The translations under genes and the position numbers were made by a program. A model generated the notes under the pieces. That model had not been told where the DNA came from, made no database searches, and was given only the letters and a program-made list of their open reading frames with translations. Shown in pieces: positions 1 to 9,668 of a stretch of 64,000 bases of DNA. Source of the stretch: Streptomyces sp. BV286 (GTDB lineage: Bacteria; Actinomycetota; Actinomycetes; Streptomycetales; Streptomycetaceae); the NCBI RefSeq assembly GCF_019090165.1, contig NZ_JAHRIB010000028.1:1-64000 (forward strand). The letters are read 5' to 3'. Within the stretch, counting starts at the first letter, position 1; every line of letters begins with the position of its first letter.

Positions 1-821
1 CCGCCGCAGCCGCCGGTGGAGGCCAGCCCGCAGCCAGGGCATCCGAGGCGCCCGCGCCCGCCGGTGCGCAGGGTGCTCCCGCCTCCGCGCACACCCAAGC
101 TCCTGGCTCTGCCCCGTCCTCCGCCCCCGCCCCGTCCCAGGGGGCCGGGGTTCCCGCGGGGGCCTTCGCTTCCGCGGGCGGAGGGCCCGACCCCCGCACC
201 CTGTGGCCGAACATCCTGGAGGCGGTGAAGAACCGCCGCCGCTTCACCTGGATCCTGCTCAGCCAGAACGCCCAGGTGACGGGCTTCGACGGCACGACCC
301 TCCAACTCGGCTTCGTCAACGTGGGCGCTCGGGACAACTTCGCGAGCAGCGGCAGCGAGGAAGTCCTGCGGCAGGCCCTGTCCGAGCAGTTCAACGTGCA
401 GTGGAGGGTCGAGGCGGTCATCGATCCGTCCGGCGGCTCGGCACCGCCGCCCGCGCCCGGCTCCGGTTTCGGCGGTGGCGGCGGTTACGCGCCCGGCGGT
501 GGCGGTGGCGGTGGTTACGCGTCCGGTGGCGCCGCCCCGAGTGCGCCAGGCCCCGGCCCGCAGCAGCCCACGGCTCAGGCTCCGGCTTCGAGAGGTGACG
601 CCCCGGCATCCCAGAGCCGGCCGGCGTCCGGGGGCGCCGCCTCCTCGTCCGCGTCGCCGCACCAGCCCCGCCCCTCCGCTCCGGAGCCGCCCCCCGTCTC
701 CCTGGAGGACGACATCGCGGCGGACGACGATCCCGACCTCGACGAGTCGGCACTGTCGGGCCATGAGCTGATCGTGCGGGAGCTGGGGGCGACGGTGCTG
801 GAGGAGTTCTCCCACGAGTAA
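1..821 (+). CDS. dnaX: DNA polymerase III subunit gamma/tau, C-terminal part (5' end outside window)
   Basis: The frame is open from the left edge (first full codon at base 3) to TAA at 819-821, so only the C-terminal end is present. It begins with an Ala/Pro/Gly-rich linker. A conserved tail domain follows, with LWPNILEAVKNRRRFTWILL near 195-255 and LGFVNVGARDNF near 308-343. This is the tau-specific tail of actinobacterial DnaX, which holds the clamp-loader complex together and contacts the replisome. After it come a Gly/Ser/Pro-rich stretch and an acidic end. Identification rests on the tail domain and on dnaX preceding purD in Streptomyces. The AAA+ ATPase part lies upstream. The last codons are copied in the short repeats just after the stop. 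Confidence 0.85.
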   Translation, partial: AAAAGGGQPAARASEAPAPAGAQGAPASAHTQAPGSAPSSAPAPSQGAGVPAGAFASAGGGPDPRTLWPNILEAVKNRRRFTWILLSQNAQVTGFDGTTLQLGFVNVGARDNFASSGSEEVLRQALSEQFNVQWRVEAVIDPSGGSAPPPAPGSGFGGGGGYAPGGGGGGGYASGGAAPSAPGPGPQQPTAQAPASRGDAPASQSRPASGGAASSSASPHQPRPSAPEPPPVSLEDDIAADDDPDLDESALSGHELIVRELGATVLEEFSHE

Positions 822-877
822 CCGGAGACGTCTCCCACGAGTAGCCGGAGGCGTTCTCGCACAAGTGGCCGGAGGCC
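807..877 (+). repeat. Three degenerate 23-24 bp tandem repeats copying the dnaX 3' end
   Basis: Units at 807-830, 831-853 and 854-877 each resemble TTCTCCCACGAGTA followed by an (A/G)CCGGAG block. The first unit contains the real end of dnaX, its last Ser-His-Glu codons and TAA. The second repeats it with TAG and the third has decayed. Replication slippage at the gene end is the simplest explanation. Confidence 0.7.
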
Positions 878-1069
878 TTCTTGCGTTGGTCGCAGTCAGA
901 CACCGGTCAGCCGCAGGCAGGCCTCAGAGGGTCCGTAGGATCGGACTCCTCGAACCGGTCCCGGCTTCCGGTCCCGGCTTCCGGCCCCGGCACCCGCCGA
1001 GAGCGCGGGCCGCGGGGCGCACGCCCCACCACGTCCGCACCTCCCCACACGACAGCTAGGCTGGCCCCC

Positions 1070-2329
<1,260 letters not shown>

Positions 2330-2381
2330 CCCTCGGTTACGGCCTGCCACCTGCGCCATCACCCATCGAACGATCACACCG

Positions 2382-2415
2382 GGCCCCGGATCCAGCACAG
2401 GATCCGGGGCCTTTT
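2382..2415 (+). terminator. Rho-independent terminator after purD
   Basis: An 11-bp perfect stem (GGCCCCGGATC, 2382-2392, pairing with GATCCGGGGCC, 2401-2411) with an 8-base loop is followed by TTTT. It lies 53 bp after the purD stop. The rest of the purD-to-2634 gap shows no gene. Confidence 0.85.
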
Positions 2416-2633
2416 CGTCAGCCACCTCTAGCCAAAGCCATTCCATCGAGTGACCGATCCCCCATCCGGCTGACGAGGGCCGGGGCCCCAACTAGGGTGC
2501 GGCGCAAGCGTTCCGGCACTTGGCCCACCGGCATTGCGATGTCGGTCGTGGGTGCCACAGTGGGGGAGTGAGCAACGCCATGGACGTCCGTCGACAGCTG
2601 CCGGGTACACATGCGCCCGGCGGCCAGTAGGGG

Positions 2634-4628
2634 GTGACACCGGTCGTGTCCGGTATGGGAGTCGAGGTGGGTGCGCAGGCCGCGCGCTCACGGGCCCTCG
2701 CCGTGCTGCGCATCCGCAGCAGGGCCCTGGCCGTCGCCCTGCTGCCCGCGGCCGTCGCCGTCGTCCTGCTCGTCGGCGGGTCGACCGGGCACATCGACGG
2801 TCCCGGCTGGGGCGTGGTGCGCTGGACCGTGTCGGGTCTCGCCCTGTTCGTGCTTCTCGCCGCGGCCGGCATCGCGCTGGTCGTCGCCCGTTCGCGGCCC
2901 GCCGTGAGCCCCACGGTGCCGGTCGCCGAGGAGTCGGCGCCGGACCTGTACCGCATGGTGCGGGACCTGGCCGACCGCCTCGAAGTGCCCGCCCCCTCCG
3001 CGATAGCGCTCACCCCGGACTGCGACAGCTGGCTGGAGGACCGCACGCATCCGGCCCACGGTCCGCCCCGTACGCAGCCCGGGGACGAGATAGAGGGCGT
3101 CCGGGGCCTGCCGTCGGCACAGCGGCGCACACCGGCCGCGCCCGTCCTCGTCATCGGCTCGCCCTTCCTGTGGTGGATGCGGGTCGGCGAGCTGCGCGCG
3201 GTCCTCGCGCCGGTCGTCGCGGGTACGGGCCCTTCCGCGCACCCGGACATAGCCGCGGCCCGTCGCTTCGTACGAGGGCTCGACGCGGCCGTGGCCGTGA
3301 CGTCGGCGCCCACGCGCGGGCCCCTGGTCCGCGCGGTGCTCGGCGGGGCCGGCTGGGTGACGAGGATTCTGCTGCGCAGCTGCCGCGGGCATGCGGCCGA
3401 GATGGAGCGGGGTGTGGCGGCCGCGGCGGCGGAGCGTGCACAGGCTGTGGACTACGGGCTGCGGATCGTCGCCCAGGAGCAGGTGGGTCTGGCGTACGCG
3501 GGCTGGGACCGGCTGCTGACCAGGGTCGCGCTGCCCGCCTGGCGCATGGGGCGGTGGCCGTCCCGGCTCGACGCGGGCGTCGTCGCGGCCCTCACCGAGC
3601 TCTCCCGGCGGGACCGGCTCGCCGAGGGCTTCGCCTCCCGGCTCGGCGAGCGGCCGGCCTGCGATCTTCTGGAGGAGCCGGGCGCGATCGACGAGGCGAC
3701 GTCCTTGCTGGCCGCGCGTCTCTTCCACGGCGGGCCTGCCGAGACGGGACCTGACTGGGCCCCCGTCGACTGGGCCGAGTACCCGGACGAGGTCGTCGAC
3801 CGGAAGTGGCGCACGGACGCGGCGCGGCTGCACCGGGTACTGGACACGCTCGGTGTGAGCCGTGCGTCGGAGCAGGAGGCGCCGGACCCGGAGGGCCCGA
3901 CGCTGGCTCGGGTGATGGACCACCTGACCTCGGAGCCGCCCCCGCTCGCGCGGAACACGAACAACAGGAACAACACGAGCATCGCGAACACCGTCGGCGC
4001 CAGCGGCCACAGCAACGGCCAGAGTGACGGCAACGGCAACGATGCGGACAGTCCGGACAGCCCGGAGAGCACGGACCGCACGGACCGCACAGGCGGCACG
4101 GACCGCGCGCACGACCCGGCCGACGCGGAGAGCGGAGAGGCGGCAGCGCCGCAGTACGGCGACGACGGTGGGCCGGAGATCGACGAGATCGACGAGGACG
4201 GCGGGCCGGCGACCGAGCGGAGCGCGGAGCTCGCGGCGGTGCTGAGCGCCGAGTTGGCGCGTGAGGAGGCCGCGGCGGCGGCCGGAGCGGGGGCGTCGTC
4301 GGCAGGGTCCGTGGGTCAGGGCGGCCCCGACCTGGCGCTCTGGGACGACGGCACGTTGCCACTCTTCCCGCTGCAACCACCGCGGACGGGGCGGGAGTTG
4401 CTGGGCGACCACGTGACGGCGATGGTCTGCTGTGCGGCGATGGACACGGCGGGGGCAGTGCCGGGGCTCGACTGGCTGGACGGCCCTTCGCTCCTCGTCG
4501 GCGGTGAGCGGTCCGTCGATCTGGGACCACGGGTTCTCAGTCTCATCGAAGACGGGGATCCGGCGCCGCTCCGAGCGTGGCTTCTCGACCTCGGCGTACG
4601 CCCGGAGAAGCCGGTTCGGCTGGTCTGA
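2634..4628 (+). CDS. Membrane protein with a degenerate M48-peptidase-like domain
   Basis: This 664-residue protein has two membrane segments (about 31-49 and 61-85). A cytosolic or peripheral domain follows that reads like an M48 zinc peptidase: a PSAIALTPDC strand (121-130), then LVIGSPFLWWMRVGELRAVL (172-191). In active M48 enzymes that last block runs straight into HELGH. Here it continues as APVVAGTG (192-199), so the zinc-binding HEXXH is absent. Residues about 440-522 are a low-complexity Asn/Ser/Asp/Gly/Thr linker, followed by an acidic stretch and a short conserved C-terminal domain. GTG 2634 is used, but GTG 2646 and ATG 2655 are possible. It sits between purD and the DMFA-like gene. 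The function is unknown, and the M48 relationship is my reading of the motif pattern. Confidence 0.7.
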   Translation: MTPVVSGMGVEVGAQAARSRALAVLRIRSRALAVALLPAAVAVVLLVGGSTGHIDGPGWGVVRWTVSGLALFVLLAAAGIALVVARSRPAVSPTVPVAEESAPDLYRMVRDLADRLEVPAPSAIALTPDCDSWLEDRTHPAHGPPRTQPGDEIEGVRGLPSAQRRTPAAPVLVIGSPFLWWMRVGELRAVLAPVVAGTGPSAHPDIAAARRFVRGLDAAVAVTSAPTRGPLVRAVLGGAGWVTRILLRSCRGHAAEMERGVAAAAAERAQAVDYGLRIVAQEQVGLAYAGWDRLLTRVALPAWRMGRWPSRLDAGVVAALTELSRRDRLAEGFASRLGERPACDLLEEPGAIDEATSLLAARLFHGGPAETGPDWAPVDWAEYPDEVVDRKWRTDAARLHRVLDTLGVSRASEQEAPDPEGPTLARVMDHLTSEPPPLARNTNNRNNTSIANTVGASGHSNGQSDGNGNDADSPDSPESTDRTDRTGGTDRAHDPADAESGEAAAPQYGDDGGPEIDEIDEDGGPATERSAELAAVLSAELAREEAAAAAGAGASSAGSVGQGGPDLALWDDGTLPLFPLQPPRTGRELLGDHVTAMVCCAAMDTAGAVPGLDWLDGPSLLVGGERSVDLGPRVLSLIEDGDPAPLRAWLLDLGVRPEKPVRLV

Positions 4629-4946
4629 AGCGGGGGCGCGATCCGCCCCGCCGCCCCTCTCCGTCTCGTCCCTGACCGGAGCCCTCTCCGGGCTCCGTCC
4701 GCCCTCAGGGCCGGCCGCCCCCGATCGGTTCCCCGCCCCCGGCCGTTCGCCCCCGATCACCCCCCCCGGCCCTCGATCGACCCCGCCCCCAAGCCCCATT
4801 CATCCCCACCTGCCCCCGTCCCTCCCCGACCGCCGGAGGCAATTCGCGACGAACGGTGACCGCGTGCATGCGTAATGTGATGTGCTGGAGCCCGTCACAG
4901 GCGTGGCGTGCAAGGGCTGACGGGGGCACGAGGGAGGGAACGTCGC
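4629..4946. other. Intergenic stretch without a recognised gene
   Basis: These 318 bases are strongly C-rich on the + strand from 4640 to 4840 (runs such as CCCCGATCACCCCCCCC). A less biased stretch from 4850 to 4900 contains a TAATGT (4871-4876) that could serve as a -10 element for the gene at 4947. I see no RNA gene, terminator hairpin or coding frame with support. Confidence 0.5.
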
Positions 4947-6467
4947 ATGGGGTCGGAGCAGATTCGCCGGTGGGAGTCGGGGGCGCTGGCGCATGCCGTC
5001 ACCGACCCCTTCGGGCAGGGCCCCGTTCCGTGGCTGCGCGGCAGTGAGCACTACTTCGACGACACGGGGCACGTCGTCCCCTGGTACGTGGACCACGCGC
5101 CGCCGCCCGGCGCGACGCGCCCCGGCGACCAGCACCGGAGTACCGGCCCGCGGATCCCCACGCCCCGCACCACCGCCGGAGACCCCCGCTCGGCCGACGA
5201 CGTCCACCGTCAGATCAAGGGCTTCGCCTCCACCGGAGCGGCCGCCCCCGGTGAGGCCATCGACTTCCACATCACGGTGGACCCGCCGCAGCAGTTCAGC
5301 GTGGACATCTACCGCATCGGTCACTACGGCGGCGACGGCGCGAGCAAGATCACCACCAGTCCGCGCCTCTCCGGGATCGTCCAGCCGCCCCCGCTCACCG
5401 CGGACCGCACCGTCTCCTGCCACCACTGGTGGCTCTCGTGGCGGCTGCAGATCCCGTCGTACTGGAGCGTCGGCGCGTACGTCGCCGTGCTCACCACCGA
5501 CGACGGCCATCGTTCCCACATCCCGTTCACGGTCCGCGACGACCACCCCGCCGACCTGCTGCTCCTTCTGCCGGACATCACCTGGCAGGCGTACAACCTC
5601 TACCCGGAGGACGGCCACACGGGCGCGAGCCTCTACCACGCGTGGGACGAGAGCGGCCGGCTGCTCGGTGAGGCCGACGCCGCGACGACGGTCTCCTTCG
5701 ACCGCCCGTACGCGGGCGCGGGGCTGCCCCTGCACGTGGGTCACGCCTACGACTTCATCCGCTGGGCAGAGCGCTACGGCTACGACCTCGCGTACGCGGA
5801 CGCCCGCGATCTGCACGCGGGCCGCGTCGATCCCACGCGCTACCGCGGCCTGGTCTTCCCGGGGCACGACGAGTACTGGTCGACGACGATGCGCCGGACC
5901 GTGGACGTCGCCCGCGAGCACGGCACCTCACTCGTCTTCCTCTCCGCCAACACCATGTACTGGCAGGTGGAGTTGGGCCCCTCCCCGTCCGGCGTGCCCG
6001 ACCGGCTGCTCACCTGCCGAAAACGCCGCGGGCCCGGAAAACCGGCCCTGTGGCGCGAGGTGGACCGTCCGGAGCAGGAAGTCCTGGGCATCCAGTACGC
6101 GGGCCGGGTCCCCGAGGCTCACCCGCTCGTCGTCCGCAACGGGGACCACTGGCTGTGGGAGGCGACCGGGGCCCACGAGGGTGACGAGCTGGAGGGCATG
6201 GTCGCGGGCGAGGCCGACCGCTACTTCCCCCGTATCGCGCTCCCCGAGCACCAGGGCCGCATCCTCCTCTCCCACTCCCCGTACCGGGACACGGAGGGAG
6301 CGATCCGTCACCAGGAGACGTCCCTGTACCGCGCGCACTCCGGCGCCCTCGTCTTCGCGGCGGGCACCTTCGCCTGGTCCCCGGCCCTGGACCGCCCGGG
6401 CCACGTCGACACCCGCGTCCAGCGCGCCACGGCCAACCTCCTGGACCGCATCTGCAAACGCGACTGA
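4947..6467 (+). CDS. N,N-dimethylformamidase large-subunit-like protein
   Basis: This 506-residue protein resembles the C-terminal region of the large subunit of N,N-dimethylformamidase (DMFA2_C-type), which carries a beta-sandwich followed by a Rossmann-like, glutamine-amidotransferase-related fold. Supporting blocks are QFSVDIYRIGHYGGDGA, LLLLLPDITWQAYN, GLVFPGHDEYWS and VFLSANTMYWQVE. The start is ATG 4947, preceded by GAGGGAGGGAA with good spacing; an upstream ATG at 4908 lacks a ribosome-binding site. There is no signal peptide, so it is probably cytosolic. Its position just before purC is conserved in Streptomyces, but there is no link to purine synthesis that I can see. The substrate is unknown; the family name should not be read as proof of formamidase activity. 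Confidence 0.75.
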   Translation: MGSEQIRRWESGALAHAVTDPFGQGPVPWLRGSEHYFDDTGHVVPWYVDHAPPPGATRPGDQHRSTGPRIPTPRTTAGDPRSADDVHRQIKGFASTGAAAPGEAIDFHITVDPPQQFSVDIYRIGHYGGDGASKITTSPRLSGIVQPPPLTADRTVSCHHWWLSWRLQIPSYWSVGAYVAVLTTDDGHRSHIPFTVRDDHPADLLLLLPDITWQAYNLYPEDGHTGASLYHAWDESGRLLGEADAATTVSFDRPYAGAGLPLHVGHAYDFIRWAERYGYDLAYADARDLHAGRVDPTRYRGLVFPGHDEYWSTTMRRTVDVAREHGTSLVFLSANTMYWQVELGPSPSGVPDRLLTCRKRRGPGKPALWREVDRPEQEVLGIQYAGRVPEAHPLVVRNGDHWLWEATGAHEGDELEGMVAGEADRYFPRIALPEHQGRILLSHSPYRDTEGAIRHQETSLYRAHSGALVFAAGTFAWSPALDRPGHVDTRVQRATANLLDRICKRD

Positions 6468-6571
6468 GGCCGCCCCGCACCGTCCGCACACCTCCCCCCG
6501 GCCCCCTGGCCGAGCCCGACCTCCGCATACGGGAGAATCGAGCCATTCAGTCAGAACCACGGGGAGGAACC

Positions 6572-7471
6572 GTGTCCGGATTCGTAGAAAAGCCCGAGCC
6601 CGTCGAGGTTCCGGGCCTGGTGCACCTGCACACCGGCAAGGTGCGCGACCTGTACCAGAACGAGGCGGGCGACCTCGTGATGGTCGCCAGCGACCGCCTG
6701 TCCGCGTTCGACTGGGTGCTGCCCACGGTGATCCCCGACAAGGGCCGCGTCCTGACGCAGCTTTCGCTCTGGTGGTTCGACAAGATCGCCGATCTGCTGC
6801 CGAACCACGTCCTCGGCACCGAGCCGCCGCCCGGCGCCCCCGCCGAGTGGCAGGGCCGCACCCTGATCTGCAAGTCGCTGCGCATGGTCCCGGTCGAGTG
6901 CGTCGCCCGCGGCTATCTCACCGGCTCGGGCCTCGCCGAGTACCACGAGACCCGTACCGTCTGCGGTCTCGGCCTGCCCGAGGGGCTGACCGACGGCTCG
7001 GAGCTGCCCGGCCCGATCTTCACCCCGGCCACCAAGGCCGCCGTCGGCGAGCACGACGAGAACGTCGCGTACGAGGAGGTGGCCCGCCAGGTCGGCGCGG
7101 AGACCGCGGCCCAGCTGCGGCAGGCGACGCTCGCCGTCTACCGGCGCGGCCGGGACATCGCACACGAACGCGGGATCATCCTCGCGGACACCAAGTTCGA
7201 GTTCGGCTTCGACGGCGAGACGCTCGTCATCGCCGACGAGGTGCTGACCCCGGACTCGTCCCGTTTCTGGCCCGCCGACCAGTGGGAGCCGGGCCGCGCG
7301 CAGCCCTCGTTCGACAAGCAGTACGTACGTGACTGGCTGACGTCCGCCGAGTCCGGCTGGGACCGCCGGAGCGAGCAGCCGCCGCCCGCTCTGCCTCAGC
7401 AGGTCGTGGACGCGACCCGCGCCAAGTACGTGGAGGCGTACGAGCGGCTGACGGGCACCACCTGGAGGTGA
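6572..7471 (+). CDS. purC: SAICAR synthase (phosphoribosylaminoimidazole-succinocarboxamide synthase)
   Basis: PurC condenses CAIR with aspartate using ATP to give SAICAR. The protein has 299 residues, as expected for the stand-alone bacterial/yeast-type enzyme. The N-terminal KVRDLY motif, the SDRLSAFDWVLPTVIPDKG block (about 36-55), the signature VECVARGYLTGSG (about 108-120) and TKAAVGEHDENV all fit. The start is a GTG at 6572 with GGGGAGGAA just upstream. It is a single-gene unit followed by a hairpin that it shares, convergently, with a tRNA-Gly gene. Confidence 0.96.
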   Translation: MSGFVEKPEPVEVPGLVHLHTGKVRDLYQNEAGDLVMVASDRLSAFDWVLPTVIPDKGRVLTQLSLWWFDKIADLLPNHVLGTEPPPGAPAEWQGRTLICKSLRMVPVECVARGYLTGSGLAEYHETRTVCGLGLPEGLTDGSELPGPIFTPATKAAVGEHDENVAYEEVARQVGAETAAQLRQATLAVYRRGRDIAHERGIILADTKFEFGFDGETLVIADEVLTPDSSRFWPADQWEPGRAQPSFDKQYVRDWLTSAESGWDRRSEQPPPALPQQVVDATRAKYVEAYERLTGTTWR

Positions 7472-7489
7472 GCCCGGCAGCGGCACGAA

Positions 7490-7520
7490 GAAGCCCCCGG
7501 TCGCGATGACCGGGGGCTTC
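7490..7520. terminator. Bidirectional terminator between purC and tRNA-Gly
   Basis: A 13-bp perfect stem GAAGCCCCCGGTC / GACCGGGGGCTTC encloses a 5-base loop (GCGAT). It lies between converging transcription of purC (+) and the tRNA-Gly gene (-). A near copy with the same loop follows the second tRNA-Gly gene at 11562-11594. Confidence 0.85.
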
Positions 7521-7536
7521 CTGCCTGCTTACTCTG

Positions 7537-7609
7537 AGCGGACGACCAGGTTCGAACTGGCGACCTCAACCTTGGCAAGGTTGCGCTCTACCAACTGAGC
7601 TACGTCCGC
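7537..7609 (-). tRNA. tRNA-Gly(GCC), copy 1
   Basis: This is a 73-base cloverleaf on the minus strand. The acceptor GCGGACG (7603-7609) pairs with CGTCCGC (7538-7544), the discriminator is T at 7537, the anticodon is GCC in loop TTGCCAA, and the T-loop is the normal TTCGAAC. CCA is not encoded. The sequence is identical to the gene at 11614-11686. Confidence 0.96.
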
Positions 7610-7632
7610 GCTGCGCCGTGGCGCGAGAGCAA

Positions 7633-8253
7633 CTATACCCAACCTCGCTCCCGTGCGAGACGCACCGCCGAGTGACGGTTCTCGACGCCGAGCTTGGACA
7701 CGGCGGACGACAGATAGTTCCGCACGGTCCCCTGGGACAGCGCTGCCCGCTCCGCGATCTCCACGACGGGCGCGCCGTCGGCGGCCAGCTCCAGCACCTC
7801 GGCCTCGCGCGCGGTCAGCGGCGAGTCCCCGGCGGAGATCGCGTCGGCAGCCAACTCCGGGTCGACGTAACGGTTTCCGGCATGCACGGTCCGGATGATC
7901 TCCGCGAGCCGTTGTGCGCTGACCGTCTTCGGGACGAACCCGCGCACACCTGCCGCAAGTGCCCGCTTGAGGTGTCCGGGGCGCCCATGGCTGGTCACGA
8001 TCAGCGCCCGGCAGACGGGCAGTTCGGTCCGCAGCGATGTGGCCACCCTCACACCGTCGGCCCCGGGCATCTGCAGATCCAGTACCGCCACGTCGGGTTC
8101 GTGGGCCCGGGCCATCGCCAGTGCCTCGGGTCCGTCGGCCGCCTCGGCCACCACGAGCAGGTCCTCCTCAAGCCCGAGCAGCGCGGCGAGAGCCCCCCGG
8201 ATGAGGTGCTCGTCGTCCGCGAGCAGCAGCCGGATGGGTCGTACGGACGTCAT
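7633..8253 (-). CDS. NarL/FixJ-family response regulator (DesR-like)
   Basis: This is a 206-residue two-component response regulator. The receiver domain (1-about 120) has the acidic pocket D13/D14, the phospho-acceptor D59 in VLDLQMPG, T87 and K109. The LuxR-type helix-turn-helix domain is at about 145-205 (LTAREAEVLELAADG, then VRNYLSSAVSKLG). It overlaps the upstream kinase gene by 4 bases (ATGA), so the pair is translationally coupled. It is the last gene of a four-gene operon running leftward from 11434: ABC ATPase, permease, kinase, regulator. This layout matches DesKR-type systems that control their own exporter. The stacked inverted repeats at 11478-11504 are a plausible target. The signal is unknown. 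Confidence 0.92.
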   Translation of the reverse strand: MTSVRPIRLLLADDEHLIRGALAALLGLEEDLLVVAEAADGPEALAMARAHEPDVAVLDLQMPGADGVRVATSLRTELPVCRALIVTSHGRPGHLKRALAAGVRGFVPKTVSAQRLAEIIRTVHAGNRYVDPELAADAISAGDSPLTAREAEVLELAADGAPVVEIAERAALSQGTVRNYLSSAVSKLGVENRHSAVRLARERGWV

Positions 8254-9632
8254 GAACCGACCTCTTCACTCACTGAGCGGGGAACGGGAGGCGAGGAGGG
8301 GGACGGCTTGGAGGAGTACTTCCGGGGCCGGGACCGTGCGGGGGAGGTGGAGGGGGAGGACGGAGGCAGTGGCACCTCGGCCACGACCCTGAACAGGTCG
8401 CTGTCGACGGGTCCCGCCTCCAGCGTCCCGGCCACCGCGGCCAGCCGCTCCCGCAGTCCGGCGAGCCCGGACCCGCCGCCGAGCTGAGGGCCCCGCCCTG
8501 CCGAGGGGCCCCCGTCGGGACCCTCTTCGCCCGGCGCACCGGGCTCCCCGGCCCGCTCCTGCGCGCCCCGGTCCACCCCGTCGTTCTCGACGGTGAGGAC
8601 CACGTGGGTCCCGGCCGGTTCCAGCGAGACGCGGCACCGCCGGGCGTCCCCGTGCCGCAGGACGTTCGTGGTGGCCTCCCGTACGACCCATCCCAGTGCC
8701 GACTGAACAGCCGGGGGCAGGCCCGTCGCGGAACCGGTCACCGTGCAGTCGACCCCCGCCGCGGTCAGGACGCCCTGTGCGCCGGAGAGTTCGGCGCCGA
8801 GGTCCGCCTCGCGGTAGCCGCGTACGACCTCGCGGACCTCGCGCTGTGACTCGTGGGCGATCCGCTGCACCTCGATCATCTGCTCCACGGCCTCGGGGCG
8901 CTCGCGGCGCGCGAGCTGCACGGCGAGCTCGCTCTTGAGGGCGATCACCGCGAGGTTGCGGCCCATCACGTCGTGCAGGTCGCGCCCGAAGCGGAGCCGC
9001 TCCTCGGCGACGGCGAGGCGGGTACGGGTCTCGCGGGCCGCGTCGAGTTCGAGCACGGCGTTCAGCAGCCACACCGAGAACATCGAGGTGAAGCAGAGGA
9101 ACCCGCCGATGACCAGCACCGCGAGCGCAGTGGCGGCCGCGGTGGCCGCCGGCCGTCCGATCAGGAATGCCGCGGCCCAGGTACCCGCGACCAGTCCGCC
9201 CAGCAGTGCCGGGATGCGCCGCCGACGCATCCCGAGCGCCATCATGCCGATCCCGAAGGGCACCACCACGACGAAGAACGTGCCCGCCGCGGTGTCGATG
9301 TCCTCGCCGCCCGGCCCGTGCTCGGAGACGGCGAGCGCCCCGATCCCGAGCAGCGCGGTGAGGACACCGAGCGCCGCGAGCAGTCGTACGGGTTGCTCAC
9401 GGCGGCCGCACGTCCAGTCGAGCGCCCGTGACGAGGTCACCGACCCCAGCAGGGCGTGCACGACCAGCGGCGGGAACAGCCAGAGGGCGAGCGGCGCCCC
9501 CACCTGCCCGAAGGCCGGCAGGCCGATCGCCGTCACCTCGACCAGCGCGAAGACGTGGAAGGACCAACGGGTGTACGTCTCGACCTTCGCCGGCGTGCTC
9601 TGAGCCCGCCACCAGGCCCCCGGCCCGCGCAT
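8250..9632 (-). CDS. Sensor histidine kinase, HisKA_3 type (DesK-like)
   Basis: This 460-residue membrane kinase is the partner of the regulator at 7633-8253. Several hydrophobic segments occupy about 28-185 (probably five or six membrane passes, with almost no extracytoplasmic loop). The dimerisation/phosphotransfer box follows, with FGRDLHDVMGRNL and phospho-acceptor H220. The HATPase domain shows VVREATTNVLRHG and GSGLAGLRERL. An insert rich in Gly/Pro/Glu separates the two ATPase blocks. ATG 9632 is the start. The absence of a large sensor domain suggests intramembrane sensing, as in DesK, LiaS and VraS relatives that watch membrane or envelope stress. The ligand is inference only. Confidence 0.9.
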   Translation of the reverse strand: MRGPGAWWRAQSTPAKVETYTRWSFHVFALVEVTAIGLPAFGQVGAPLALWLFPPLVVHALLGSVTSSRALDWTCGRREQPVRLLAALGVLTALLGIGALAVSEHGPGGEDIDTAAGTFFVVVVPFGIGMMALGMRRRRIPALLGGLVAGTWAAAFLIGRPAATAAATALAVLVIGGFLCFTSMFSVWLLNAVLELDAARETRTRLAVAEERLRFGRDLHDVMGRNLAVIALKSELAVQLARRERPEAVEQMIEVQRIAHESQREVREVVRGYREADLGAELSGAQGVLTAAGVDCTVTGSATGLPPAVQSALGWVVREATTNVLRHGDARRCRVSLEPAGTHVVLTVENDGVDRGAQERAGEPGAPGEEGPDGGPSAGRGPQLGGGSGLAGLRERLAAVAGTLEAGPVDSDLFRVVAEVPLPPSSPSTSPARSRPRKYSSKPSPSSPPVPRSVSEEVGS

Positions 9633-9668
9633 ACCCGCCTCCGTGTTTCGTCGTCGTTCCCGGCCGTC

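Noticed and set aside
4993..7332. A continuous + strand frame spanning the DMFA-like gene and purC
   Set aside because: It crosses two well-supported genes in another frame and is dominated by Arg/Pro/Ser/Thr, typical of out-of-frame GC-rich DNA.
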